Assembly (NCBI RefSeq): GCF_025165815.1
Contig: NZ_JAFFZE010000009.1
Location: 372,001 to 436,000, forward strand
Direction of reading: 5' to 3'
DNA from: Actinophytocola gossypii
GTDB lineage: Bacteria > Actinomycetota > Actinomycetes > Mycobacteriales > Pseudonocardiaceae
DNA: 64,000 bases
The translations under genes and the position numbers were made by a program. Below, piece after piece: positions 53,610-62,546 of the stretch (within the stretch, counting starts at the first letter, position 1; every line of letters starts with the position of its first letter). The notes beneath the pieces were generated by a model. It made no database searches and was not told the DNA's origin. It saw only the letters and a list, made by a program, of their open reading frames with translations.

Positions 53610-54669
53610 CTTTCCTCGCCTCCTTGGAAGTTCCCGACGTCTTGACGGCGCGGCGGCGGGCGGCGGCGGCGCGGATCCCGCCGACGATCCCGGCCGGCGC
53701 GAACAGCACCACGAGCATCGTGACCAGGCCGTAGGTCAGCGGCGCCAGCTCGGCGGCGCGCACGTCGGTCAGCCCCAGGTCCTGCCCGAGGCCGGTGACC
53801 AGCTGCGGCACGAACGTCAGCATCGCCGCGCCGATGAGCGCGCCGGTCAGCGTGCCCAACCCACCGAGGACGATCGCGGACAGCAGCAACAACGACAGGG
53901 TCAGGGTGAACCCGCTTGGCGCGGCGATCCTGGCCGACAGCGCCAGCAGCCCGCCGGCGAGGCCGGCACACGTCGCGCTGACCACGAACGCGAGCACCCG
54001 TGCGCGGCCGAGGTCGATGCCGGCCAGTTCGGCGGCGACCTCGTTGTCCCGCACCGCCCGCCACGTCCGGCCGACCCGGCCGCGCGCCAGGTTCGCCAGC
54101 AGCACGAACGTCACCACCAGGCAGAACCAGCCGAGGTAGCCGAGATACCGGCTGCGGCTCATGTCCTGGCCGGTGACGAAGAAGACCGCGTCGGCGAACC
54201 ACGGCGGGATGTCCGGCACCCGCACGTTCAGGCCCTGCTCGCCACCGAGCGTCCCGCTGAAGTACACCGGGATTCCGGGGACCGCCACGGCCAGCGCCAG
54301 CGTCGCGCCGGCCAGGTACGGGCCGTGCAGCCGGGCGGCGGCGACCCCGACCACCGCACCGGCGACGAGCGTCACGAGTGCGGCCGCCAGCAGGATCACC
54401 GGCAGCGGCAGCGGGTCGCCACCCTGGAGCATCAGCGCGGCGGTGTAGGCGCCGATGGCCATGAACGCGCCGTGGCCGAGCGAGATCTGCCCGTTGAGTC
54501 CGATCAGGATGGTCAGGCCGGCGCCGGCGATGCCGTAGTAGGCCATCGACGCGAACTGCGCGTTGCGGAACGGGCCGGTGCTCTCCAGCACGACCACGAC
54601 GACCAGCATTCCCAGCACGGCGAGCGTGAGGTGCCGGCGCAGTGTCGACCTCCCGAGCAACCGGTCCAT
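53539..54669 (-). CDS. livM: branched-chain amino acid-type ABC permease (LivM-like)
   Basis: A 376-residue permease with many membrane segments and the LivM signature YYGIAGAGLTILIGLNGQISLGHGAFMAIGAY, seen in part near residue 45, and the EAA-like VRDNEVAAELAGIDLGRARVLAF, in part near 225. The last 40 residues are hydrophilic and Lys/Arg/Gly-rich and overlap the binding-protein gene by 71 bp, longer than usual. A frameshift or a late stop is possible there. Confidence 0.9.
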   Translation of the reverse strand: MDRLLGRSTLRRHLTLAVLGMLVVVVVLESTGPFRNAQFASMAYYGIAGAGLTILIGLNGQISLGHGAFMAIGAYTAALMLQGGDPLPLPVILLAAALVTLVAGAVVGVAAARLHGPYLAGATLALAVAVPGIPVYFSGTLGGEQGLNVRVPDIPPWFADAVFFVTGQDMSRSRYLGYLGWFCLVVTFVLLANLARGRVGRTWRAVRDNEVAAELAGIDLGRARVLAFVVSATCAGLAGGLLALSARIAAPSGFTLTLSLLLLSAIVLGGLGTLTGALIGAAMLTFVPQLVTGLGQDLGLTDVRAAELAPLTYGLVTMLVVLFAPAGIVGGIRAAAARRRAVKTSGTSKEARKDEAMDEIRGVTGDRHPGGGVRRG

Positions 54670-54670
54670 G

Positions 54671-55549
54671 TCACACCCTCCGCTCGCGGACCTGGGCGAA
54701 CAACCCGCCCGGACGGACCAGCAGCACCGCCATCAGGATCACCAGCGACGCCAGCGGCACCAGCTCCGAGCCGACGTACCCGCTGACCAGGCTCAGCGAC
54801 AGCCCCAGGATCACCCCACCGGCCACCGCACCCGGCGGGCTGTCCAACCCGCCAAGCACGGCCGCCACGAACCCGTACACCACTACACCGTCCATGTAGG
54901 ACGGATGGACCAGGCCGCCGCCGGCGATCAGCAGGCCGGACAGCGATCCGACCACCGCCGCCAGCGCCCAGCCGAGCGTCAGCATCCGGCCCACCCGCAC
55001 ACCGAGCAGCCGCGCCATCTCCTGGTTGAACGCCGACGCCCGCATCCGCAAGCCCACGTCGGTGCCCCGGAACAGCAGCACCAGCAGCACCATCACGCCG
55101 ACCACTGACAGGATCGTGAACACCCCGAACCCGGTCAGCGCGATCGTGGTGTCGCCGACCTGGAAGCCGCGTAGCCCGAACGGCGCCGGGAACGACCGGT
55201 ACCGCGCACCGAAGATCAGCGCGGCCAGCGCGTGGATCACGATGAACAGCCCGAGCGTCAGGATCACCGCGTTGATCTCCGACTTCCCGGTCAGGTGCCG
55301 GATCACGAACCGCTCCACGAGCGCACCGAGCACCAGCCCGCTGACCAGCGCGGCCGCGAAGCCGACCCAGTACGACATCCCGGCGTCGATCAGCACCAGC
55401 GCGATGTAGGTGGTGATCATCGCCATCGGCGCCTGCGCGAAGTTCACGATCCTGGTCGCGCGCCAGATCAGCACCAGGGCGAGCGCGAACGCGGCGTACA
55501 CCGCGCCGAGGGTCAGTCCGGTGAGGACCGTGGTGATCAGCTGCTGCAC
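54671..55549 (-). CDS. livH: branched-chain amino acid-type ABC permease (LivH-like)
   Basis: A 292-residue permease beginning VQQLITTVLTGLTLGAVYAA, followed by RIVNFAQAPMAMITTYIAL, both hallmarks of LivH. The EAA-type loop FNQEMARLLGVRVGRMLTLGW lies near residue 185. The GTG start follows aaaggggg; the stop is 1 nt before livM. It forms the heterodimeric channel with LivM. Confidence 0.92.
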   Translation of the reverse strand: MQQLITTVLTGLTLGAVYAAFALALVLIWRATRIVNFAQAPMAMITTYIALVLIDAGMSYWVGFAAALVSGLVLGALVERFVIRHLTGKSEINAVILTLGLFIVIHALAALIFGARYRSFPAPFGLRGFQVGDTTIALTGFGVFTILSVVGVMVLLVLLFRGTDVGLRMRASAFNQEMARLLGVRVGRMLTLGWALAAVVGSLSGLLIAGGGLVHPSYMDGVVVYGFVAAVLGGLDSPPGAVAGGVILGLSLSLVSGYVGSELVPLASLVILMAVLLVRPGGLFAQVRERRV

Positions 55550-55564
55550 GTCGACCCCCTTTCG

Positions 55565-56266
55565 CTAGAACCCGAGGTACGCGTGGCGGAGCGCGTCGTC
55601 CCCGGCGAGCGCGGCCGCGGTGTCCCGCACCACCACCCGTCCCAGGTTGAGCACGACGCCCCGGTCGGCGATGGACAGCGCGCTGCGCGCGTTCTGCTCG
55701 ACGAGCAGCACGGTCAGCCCGTCGGACTCGACGAGCGAGCGCAGCAGGTCGAAGATCTGCGCCACGATCCTCGGCGCCAGCCCGAGCGACGGCTCGTCGA
55801 GCAGCAGCACCGACGGTGCGGCCAGCAGCGCTCGCGCGATCACCAGCATCTGCCGCTCGCCGCCGGAGAGCACGTGCGCGGACCGGCCGCGCCGCTCGGC
55901 GAGGATCGGGAACAGCGCGTACGCGCGGTCCAGGTCCGCGGGGCCCCGCCGTCCCCGGCCGAGCGCGCCGAGGCGCAGGTTCTCCTCGACGGTCAGCTCG
56001 GTGATCACGCCCCGGCCCTCCGGTACGTGCGCGAGCCCGAGCTCGGCCATCCGCTCGGTCGGCACCGAGGTCAGGTCGTGCTCGCCGAGCCGCGCGGTGC
56101 CCCGGGTGGGCCGGATCAGCCCGGAGACCGTACGCAGCAACGTCGTCTTGCCGGCGCCGTTCGCGCCGAGCACCGCCGTGATCTCGCCGCGCGGGGCCTC
56201 GAAGCTCACCCCGTCCAGCGCGGTCACCGGCCCGTAGCTGGCGGTCAGGTCGTCGACGGTCAGCAT
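55565..56266 (-). CDS. livF: branched-chain amino acid-type ABC ATP-binding protein (LivF-like)
   Basis: A 233-residue ATPase with Walker A GANGAGKTTLLR, the LivF-specific HVPEGRGVITELTVEENL, signature LSGGERQMLVIARAL and Walker B VLLLDEPSLGLAP. The ATG overlaps the livG stop by 1 nt (TGATG). Confidence 0.93.
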   Translation of the reverse strand: MLTVDDLTASYGPVTALDGVSFEAPRGEITAVLGANGAGKTTLLRTVSGLIRPTRGTARLGEHDLTSVPTERMAELGLAHVPEGRGVITELTVEENLRLGALGRGRRGPADLDRAYALFPILAERRGRSAHVLSGGERQMLVIARALLAAPSVLLLDEPSLGLAPRIVAQIFDLLRSLVESDGLTVLLVEQNARSALSIADRGVVLNLGRVVVRDTAAALAGDDALRHAYLGF

Positions 56267-57036
56267 CAGCCCACGTCCTCGCCGAGGTAGGCGTCCAGCA
56301 CCGCCGGGTGCTCGCGGATCTCGTCCGGTCCGCCGCGCGCGATGACCTTGCCGAAGTCGAGCACCACGATGTCGTGGCAGACGCTCATCACCAGGTCCAT
56401 GTGGTGCTCCACCAGCATCACCGACATCCGCGCGGTCAGCCGTCCGATGAGCTCGCCGATCTCGGCCATCTCGTCGTTGGACAGACCGCTCGCCGGCTCG
56501 TCGAGCAGCAGCAGGTCCGGGTCGCCGGCGAGCGCCCTGGCGAGCGCGACCCGCTTGCGCACCGGGTAGGGCAGGCTCGCCACGGGCCGCCGCGCCACGT
56601 CGGCGATGCCCAGCTCGTCGAGCATCGCCATCGCCCGCTCTGTCAGCGCGCGTTCGTCGCGGCCGTGCCGGGGCAGGGCGAACAGCCCGGACCAGAACGA
56701 GGTGCGCGCGTGCCGGGTCGCGCCGACCAGCACGTTCTCCAGCACGGTCATCCGGTCGAACAGGCCGAGATCCTGGAGCGTGCGCGCGATCCCGTGCCCG
56801 GCGAGCTGGTGCGGCCGCAGGGCACGCAGCTCGGTGCCCCGCCAGCGCAGCCGTCCCTCGTCCGGCCGGACGAACCCGCACGCGACGTTGAACAGCGTCG
56901 TCTTGCCGGCCCCGTTCGGCCCTATCACGCCGAGCACCTGGTTCGGACCGACCGCCAGCGAGACGTCCGACAGCGCCACGAGGCCGCCGAACGTGACCGT
57001 CACGCCGGACATCTCGAAACCCGTCTCCGCTGCCAA
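56266..57036 (-). CDS. livG: branched-chain amino acid-type ABC ATP-binding protein (LivG-like)
   Basis: A 256-residue ATPase: Walker A GPNGAGKTTLFNV, Q-loop RTLQDLGLFDRMTVLENVLVG in part, a weakly conserved signature (PYPVRKRVALARALA, lacking the usual LSGGQ) and Walker B LLLLDEPASGLS. TTG 57036 behind aggga gives the normal N-terminus; ATG 57012 would clip the first beta strand. First gene of the operon, divergent from the PucR-type regulator. Confidence 0.9.
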   Translation of the reverse strand: MAAETGFEMSGVTVTFGGLVALSDVSLAVGPNQVLGVIGPNGAGKTTLFNVACGFVRPDEGRLRWRGTELRALRPHQLAGHGIARTLQDLGLFDRMTVLENVLVGATRHARTSFWSGLFALPRHGRDERALTERAMAMLDELGIADVARRPVASLPYPVRKRVALARALAGDPDLLLLDEPASGLSNDEMAEIGELIGRLTARMSVMLVEHHMDLVMSVCHDIVVLDFGKVIARGGPDEIREHPAVLDAYLGEDVG

Positions 57037-57191
57037 CGCACGGCTCCCTACCCTGGGATGTGGTGGGCACCACTGTGGTGCGCGGAGCACGACCGGCGAC
57101 ATAGGCGCGGCGCACAAAATCGGTCGTGCGAATCGACCGGATTCGTGCCGGTGGTCTGGTTCTTCTGTGCGCTCGGTGCCACGCTGAGCCG

Positions 57192-58409
57192 ATGGACGTG
57201 GCGCCCGCTCCCGCGATGGAGCAGCTGATCTCCCGGGCGTGGGCGTCGCTGCTCGACCAGGCCGACGCGATCGCCGACGACATCACCCTCACCCTGCTCG
57301 AGCGCGACCCGTACTGGTCCGAGCAGCGCCCGGACCGACAGGCCGACCTGCGCGCCAGCACCCGCGAGCACGTGCGCAGCGGCATCCGCGCGATGGCCAG
57401 GCTGGCCGGCACCGACCACCGGGCCACCGACGTGTGGCGGGAGACCGGCCGGCTGCGGGCCCGCCAGGGCGTGCCGATGGACCGGGTGCTCAGCGCGTAC
57501 ACCCAGGGCACCCGGACCCTCTGGGAGGCGCTGCTGCGGCAGGGCTGGGACGAGAAGGAGCGGATCAACGAGCACGTGCTGGTGCTGGCCGGCCAGCAGC
57601 TGTGGGCCGCGCTGGACGTGCAGAACGCCGTGCTGGTCGAGGCCTACCGGCGCGAGGCCAACCGGTTGCAGCGGCAGAACCTCCAACGCCAGCAGAACTT
57701 CCTCGACGGGCTCGTGGAGGGCAGGGGAGCGGACCCCGAGTTCGCCCGCGAGGCGCGGGAGGCGCTCGGCATCGGCCCGGACGAGCAGGTGGTGTGCGTG
57801 GTCGCCCCGTTCGCCGACCCGCTGGACGAGCCGCTGCGCGCGCCGGAGGACCGGCTGGAGCGGGTGGGGGTCAGCTCGCACTGGCACGTCCGCGAGGGCA
57901 ACGTCTTCGGTCTCGTGCCACCCGGGACGCTGTCGGTGCGCCAGCTCGTGCGCGCGTTGGAGCCGTGTGTCGCCGGCCGGGTCGGCCTCGCGCCGTCCGG
58001 TGACGGGCTGGCCGGGTTCGCCACCGCGTACCGGCTGGCGTCCCGGACCGCGGAGTCGCTGCCGCGCGGCACCCAGCGGGTGGTGCCGCTGACCGACCGG
58101 CTGCCGGAGGTGCTGCTGGCGGGCAGCCCGGAGGTTGTCCCGGTGCTGGTCGCCGAGACCGTCGGCCCGCTGCTGGCCCAGCCGGCGCCGCTGTCGCGAA
58201 CGCTGCTGGAGACGCTGTCCGCGCTGCTGGCGCACGACGGGTCGCCGACCCACGCGGCGGCCGCCCTGTACTGCCACCGCAACACGGTCATCTACCGGAT
58301 GAAGCAGATCGAGTCGCTGACCGGCCGGAGCCTGTCGCACCCGCAGGACAAGCTGGAGCTGTCGCTCGGCCTACTGGCCACCGGCCGGAACTTCACCGAC
58401 CGGGCCTAG
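57192..58409 (+). CDS. PucR-type regulator with RsbRD-like N-terminal domain
   Basis: A 405-residue regulator. An N-terminal helical domain of the RsbRD_N/PF14361 type (MEQLISRAWASLLDQADAIA, TLLERDPYWSEQ) is followed by a central domain and a C-terminal PucR helix-turn-helix (AALYCHRNTVIYRMKQIESL). It is transcribed away from the liv-type operon across 155 bp and is the obvious candidate regulator for it. The ligand is not known. Confidence 0.87.
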   Translation: MDVAPAPAMEQLISRAWASLLDQADAIADDITLTLLERDPYWSEQRPDRQADLRASTREHVRSGIRAMARLAGTDHRATDVWRETGRLRARQGVPMDRVLSAYTQGTRTLWEALLRQGWDEKERINEHVLVLAGQQLWAALDVQNAVLVEAYRREANRLQRQNLQRQQNFLDGLVEGRGADPEFAREAREALGIGPDEQVVCVVAPFADPLDEPLRAPEDRLERVGVSSHWHVREGNVFGLVPPGTLSVRQLVRALEPCVAGRVGLAPSGDGLAGFATAYRLASRTAESLPRGTQRVVPLTDRLPEVLLAGSPEVVPVLVAETVGPLLAQPAPLSRTLLETLSALLAHDGSPTHAAAALYCHRNTVIYRMKQIESLTGRSLSHPQDKLELSLGLLATGRNFTDRA

Positions 58410-58422
58410 ATACCGGGAGCCC

Positions 58423-58458
58423 TTGACAACGACACCGGGCCGACGTTAAACGTTTAAC
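58423..58458 (+). promoter_or_regulatory. leaderless promoter with LacI-type operator
   Basis: TTGACA (58423-58428) and TTAAAC (58446-58451) are separated by 17 bp. The -10 box lies within the perfect 14-bp palindrome GTTAAACGTTTAAC (58445-58458), whose last base abuts the ATG at 58459. Transcription would start at about the A of the ATG, giving a leaderless mRNA, and the LacI protein encoded there is the likely binder. Confidence 0.7.
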
Positions 58459-59469
58459 ATGACCGCATCGCACCGGAGGCCGACGACCCGTGAGGTCGCC
58501 GCGCTCGCCGGCGTGTCGGTCGCGACGGTCTCCTACGTGCTCAACGGCAAGGACGGGCGCGTCGGGGAGGAGACCAGGCGGCGGGTGCTCGCCGCCGCCG
58601 ACGAGCTGGGCTACGTGCGCAGCTCCTCGGCGCGCAGCCTGCGCCTGCGCCGCACCGAGCGGGTGTGCCTGGTCGTCGGGTCGATCGGGGTGCCGGCCTA
58701 CGACCAGCTCGCCCGCGACCTGTCCGCCGCAGCGGACGAGGCCGGGTACGGCGTGATGACGATCGTCGTCGACTCGCCCGCCCGGGCGGACAAGGCGGTG
58801 GACCTGCTGCGCCAGCACGTCGCGGACGGGGCGGTCGTCGCGCCGTCGGTGCCGCTGGCCGACGCGCAGCTGCGGGCGCTCACCGGCAGCCGGCTGCCGC
58901 TGGTGGTGATGAGCAACGCGGTCGCCCCGGACGGCTTCGACGTGGTGCGCACCTCGGAGGCGGCGGCGTGCGTCGAGGCGTTCGACCACCTGGCCGCCAC
59001 CGGCCGCCGGCGCATCGCCTACCTCGCGCACGAGCACGAGCTGACCGGGCGCCAGCCCTCCGAACGGCGGGACGCCTACCTCGACGCGCTCGACCGGCAC
59101 GGGCTGGGGCCGGAGCTCGTGGTTCCCGGCGCGGACGACCGGGTCGGGGCGTACCGGGCGGTCGAGGCCCTGCTCGCGCGGCCCGACCGGCCGGACGCGA
59201 TCTTCGCGGCGTCCGACCGGGCCGCGATCACCGCGATCCTCGCCCTCCGGGACGCCGGCCTCGCCGTCCCGGAGGACGTCGCCGTAGTCGGCGTCGGGAA
59301 CCTCGAGGAGGGGCGGATCACCCGCCCGCCGCTCACCACGGTCGGCCCGCCGGCCATGGACTTCCACGACGTCGCGCGGCTGCTGTTCGACCGCGTGCTC
59401 GCCGACGAGACGCCGTTCGACCGGGAGATCACCACCTCCTGGTCGTTCATCAGACGCGGCTCGGCCTGA
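58459..59469 (+). CDS. LacI family transcriptional regulator
   Basis: A 336-residue repressor. The N-terminal helix-turn-helix and hinge (TTREVAALAGVSVATVSYVL, residues 9-28, followed by VLAAADELGYVRS) precede a periplasmic-binding-fold sensor domain. It heads the sugar transporter/sulfatase operon and probably represses it and itself at the palindrome overlapping the -10 box. The inducer would be a sugar, perhaps derived from the sulfated substrate. Confidence 0.94.
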   Translation: MTASHRRPTTREVAALAGVSVATVSYVLNGKDGRVGEETRRRVLAAADELGYVRSSSARSLRLRRTERVCLVVGSIGVPAYDQLARDLSAAADEAGYGVMTIVVDSPARADKAVDLLRQHVADGAVVAPSVPLADAQLRALTGSRLPLVVMSNAVAPDGFDVVRTSEAAACVEAFDHLAATGRRRIAYLAHEHELTGRQPSERRDAYLDALDRHGLGPELVVPGADDRVGAYRAVEALLARPDRPDAIFAASDRAAITAILALRDAGLAVPEDVAVVGVGNLEEGRITRPPLTTVGPPAMDFHDVARLLFDRVLADETPFDREITTSWSFIRRGSA

Positions 59470-59516
59470 CCCCCGAGCCTGCCGACCACCAGACACGTTC
59501 CAACGGAGGGACCGTC

Positions 59517-60806
59517 ATGGCACTCGACAACCCGATCTCCCGCCGGCACGCGTTACGGCTCGCCGGCACGGCGGCGGCGGCCGCGGCGGCGACCCCGCTG
59601 GTCAGCTCCTGCGGCGCGGGCGCGCCGAAGTCCGAGGCGGGCGGCGACGCGTTCACCGTGTACTGGAACGCCGGTCACGGCTACCAGGCCTACGAGAAGG
59701 TCATCGACGAGTTCGAGCAGGCGCACGGCGTCACGGTCAACTTCCAGAAGTACCAGTGGCCCGACCTGCGCACCCGGATCCTCGCCGACTTCGCCTCCGG
59801 CACCGTGCCGGACGTGGTCGAGTCGCCGGACGTGTGGGCGATCGAGTTCGCCGTCTCCGGCGACGCCCGCTCGTTGCGGGACTTCGTCGACCAGGACGGC
59901 GCCGAGATGGGCTTCCCGGACGACTGGCTGCCCAAGACCGTCGAGCGCAACACCTACCAGGGCGAGGTCTACGGCATCCAGGTGCACTACACCTGCACCA
60001 CCCTGGTCTACAACAAGCGGATGCTCGACGACGCCGGCGTCACCCCGCCGTCCACCTGGGACGAGCTGCTGGCCGCGGCGAAGGAGCTGACCGGCGGCGA
60101 CGTGCACGGCCTGGCGCTGAACCAGGACTACTCCTACGCGTGGCCGTGGCTGCTGCAGAACGACGTGCGCCTCTACGACCCGGAGACCAGGCAGCTGCTG
60201 GTCGACCGGGCCGCCGCCGAGGAGGCGTTCCGGTTCCAGGCGGACCTGGTGCACCGGCACAAGGTGTCCCCGGTCCCGGTGCCCAGCACCGACTACGCGG
60301 GCCCGCAGAAGCTGCTGTCCGCCGGGCGCGCCGCCATGATCATCACCGGGCCGTGGGACCTGATGCCGATCGCCGGGACCAGCCCGGACCTCGAGCTGGG
60401 GGTCGCGCCCGCGCTGCGGGGCGCCAGCCAGGTGACCAGTTCGGCCGGGGCGAGCGCGTTCGTGCCGGCCAAGGCGAAGCGACCGGAGCTGTCCTGGGAC
60501 TTCCTCAAGCGGATCACCGCGCTGGAGACCGAGCGGGCGGCGACCGAGGAGGCCGGCATGCTGATGCCGCGCAAGTCCTGGGCGACCTCACCGGAGGCCA
60601 CCTCCGACCCGCACATCAAGGCGTTCGCCGAGAACCTGCCGCTCGCCGAGGACTTCCTCCTCGACCTCGCGCCGACCGGCAAGTCCGGCGAGGTCTCCGA
60701 CACCCTGTTCAAGAACCTGTACCAGTCGATCGTCGTGCAGAACACGCCGGTGTCCGAGGCGCTCGCCACGTTCGACGCCGCCGCCAAGCGCGCCCTGGCC
60801 GGGTAG
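59517..60806 (+). CDS. sugar ABC transporter substrate-binding lipoprotein (SBP_bac_1)
   Basis: A 429-residue binding protein. The N-terminus MALDNPISRRHALRLAGTAA with twin arginines and a lipobox ending at Cys32 suggests Tat-exported lipoprotein processing. The body has FTVYWNAGHGYQAYEKVIDEF in part, TVPDVVESPDVWAIEF and YGIQVHYTCTTLVYNKRML in part, typical of SBP_bac_1 carbohydrate-binding proteins. A ggaggg site precedes the ATG, 47 nt after the LacI gene. Confidence 0.92.
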   Translation: MALDNPISRRHALRLAGTAAAAAAATPLVSSCGAGAPKSEAGGDAFTVYWNAGHGYQAYEKVIDEFEQAHGVTVNFQKYQWPDLRTRILADFASGTVPDVVESPDVWAIEFAVSGDARSLRDFVDQDGAEMGFPDDWLPKTVERNTYQGEVYGIQVHYTCTTLVYNKRMLDDAGVTPPSTWDELLAAAKELTGGDVHGLALNQDYSYAWPWLLQNDVRLYDPETRQLLVDRAAAEEAFRFQADLVHRHKVSPVPVPSTDYAGPQKLLSAGRAAMIITGPWDLMPIAGTSPDLELGVAPALRGASQVTSSAGASAFVPAKAKRPELSWDFLKRITALETERAATEEAGMLMPRKSWATSPEATSDPHIKAFAENLPLAEDFLLDLAPTGKSGEVSDTLFKNLYQSIVVQNTPVSEALATFDAAAKRALAG

Positions 60807-60809
60807 TCC

Positions 60810-61700
60810 ATGGCCAACCGGCCGAGGCGGCGGCGCGACGGGCTGTCCCGTCGCTACACGCGCACCGCGTATCTGATGCTGCTGCCGGCGATCCTGTTCT
60901 TCGCGGTGTTCACCTACCTGCCGATCGGCAACCTGCTGACCACCAGCGCGCACAGCGGCCCCCAGGCGGACGTGTTCGCCGGCCTGGACAACTACAGCCG
61001 GGCGGTGTCCGACCCGGCGGTGCGCCACTCGTTCGTGATCACGGTGATCTTCGCGCTGGTCACCACGGTCGGCGCGATCGTGCTCGGGCTGGCCCTGGCG
61101 ATGCTGCTGGACAAGCCGCTGCGCGGGCGGGTGGTGTTCCGGGCACTGCTGCTGGTGCCGTACCTGACGTCGGTGGCGATCGTCGGCCTGCTGTGGCGCA
61201 ACATCCTCGACCCCGGTCTCGGCATCCTGAACCGGCTGCTCACCGCGCTGGACCTGCCGCCCCAGCAGTGGCTGATCACCCACCCGCTGGAGACGATCAT
61301 CGGTGTGATGCTGTGGCAGCACGTCGGCTACGCGATGGTGCTGTTCCTGGCCGGCCTGCAGGGCATCCCGGACGTGTACTACGAGGCGGCCACAGTGGAC
61401 GGCGCAGGCCCGGCGCGGCGGTTCCGGCACGTCACGCTGCCGCTGCTGATGCCGACCACGCTGTTCGTGTCGATCATTTCGGTGATCACCGGGTTGCAGG
61501 CGTTCGGGCAGGCGTACATCATCACCGACGGCGGCCCGGCGAACGCCAGCGACCTGTACGTGTTCCACGTCTTCAACGTCGCGTTCGAGGCGCGCGACTT
61601 CGGCTACTCCTCGGCACTGTCGTTCCTGCTCGTCGTGGTGATCCTGGCGTTCACCGTGGTGCAGCTGCGGTACGGCAGGCGCAACGAGGTCCAACACTAG
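60810..61700 (+). CDS. sugar ABC transporter permease (MalF/UgpA-like)
   Basis: A 296-residue permease with about six membrane segments (TAYLMLLPAILFFAVFTYLP at the start) and the EAA motif YEAATVDGAGPARRFRHVTLPLLMP, in part near residue 205. It starts 3 nt after the binding-protein stop. It dimerises with the next permease. No ATPase gene is present in the operon, so a shared MsiK-type ATPase is probably used. Confidence 0.93.
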   Translation: MANRPRRRRDGLSRRYTRTAYLMLLPAILFFAVFTYLPIGNLLTTSAHSGPQADVFAGLDNYSRAVSDPAVRHSFVITVIFALVTTVGAIVLGLALAMLLDKPLRGRVVFRALLLVPYLTSVAIVGLLWRNILDPGLGILNRLLTALDLPPQQWLITHPLETIIGVMLWQHVGYAMVLFLAGLQGIPDVYYEAATVDGAGPARRFRHVTLPLLMPTTLFVSIISVITGLQAFGQAYIITDGGPANASDLYVFHVFNVAFEARDFGYSSALSFLLVVVILAFTVVQLRYGRRNEVQH

Positions 61701-61710
61701 GAGCGCGCCG

Positions 61711-62538
61711 TTGCTGAACCGGATGTCCACCGCCGGCCGCGTGCTCGCCTACGTCACGCTGCTGGGGGCCAGCGCGATCACCGTGCTGCCGCTGCTCTAC
61801 ATGGTCTCGCTCGCACTGCAGACCGAGGCCGAGTCGCTGTCCGGCGACCCGGTGCTGATCCCGGAGACCCCGATGTGGGGCAACTTCCTGGAGCTGTTCG
61901 AGCGGGCGCCGTTCGCCAACTTCATCGTCAACAGCCTGGTGGTGGCCGGCGCGATCACCGTGTCGCACCTGCTGTTCGACCCACTGGTGGGCTACGTGTT
62001 CGCGAAGTTCCGGTTCCCGTTCCGGAACACGCTGTTCCTGCTGGTGATCGCGACGATGGCGATCCCGTTCTTCGTCAAGATGATCCCGCTGTACGTGATG
62101 ATGTCGAACCTGGGCTGGCTGGACACCTACCAGGGGCTGATCACCCCGTTCCTGATGGACGCGTTCGGGATCTTCCTGATGCGCCAGTTCATCCAGCCGG
62201 TCCCGGACGAGCTGATCGACGCCGCCCGCATCGACGGGGTCGGCGAGTTCGGCATCTACTGGCGGATCGTGCTGCCGCAGGTCAAACCGGCGCTCGCGGT
62301 GCTCGGCGTGTTCACGTTCGTGTTCCAGTGGAACGAGTTCCTCTGGCCGCTGGTCGCCACCTCCACCGAGGAGATGCGCACGATCCCGGTCGGGCTGACG
62401 CTGTTCAGCCAGGAGTACTTCACCATCTGGAACCTCACCGCGGCCGGCGCGGTGCTGCTGTTCCTGCCGACGGCGCTGCTGTTCCTGGCCAGCCAACGGT
62501 TCTTCGTCCGCGGTATCGCCATCACCGGCATGAAGTAG
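61711..62538 (+). CDS. sugar ABC transporter permease (MalG/UgpE-like)
   Basis: A 275-residue permease: VLAYVTLLGASAITVLPLLYM, in part, at the N-terminus, an ETPMWGNFLELFERAPF loop and the EAA motif IDAARIDGVGEFGIYWRIVLP, in part near residue 175. TTG 61711 is preferred, 7 nt after aggag; ATG 61723 is the alternative. Confidence 0.92.
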   Translation: MLNRMSTAGRVLAYVTLLGASAITVLPLLYMVSLALQTEAESLSGDPVLIPETPMWGNFLELFERAPFANFIVNSLVVAGAITVSHLLFDPLVGYVFAKFRFPFRNTLFLLVIATMAIPFFVKMIPLYVMMSNLGWLDTYQGLITPFLMDAFGIFLMRQFIQPVPDELIDAARIDGVGEFGIYWRIVLPQVKPALAVLGVFTFVFQWNEFLWPLVATSTEEMRTIPVGLTLFSQEYFTIWNLTAAGAVLLFLPTALLFLASQRFFVRGIAITGMK

Positions 62539-62546
62539 GGGGAGCT

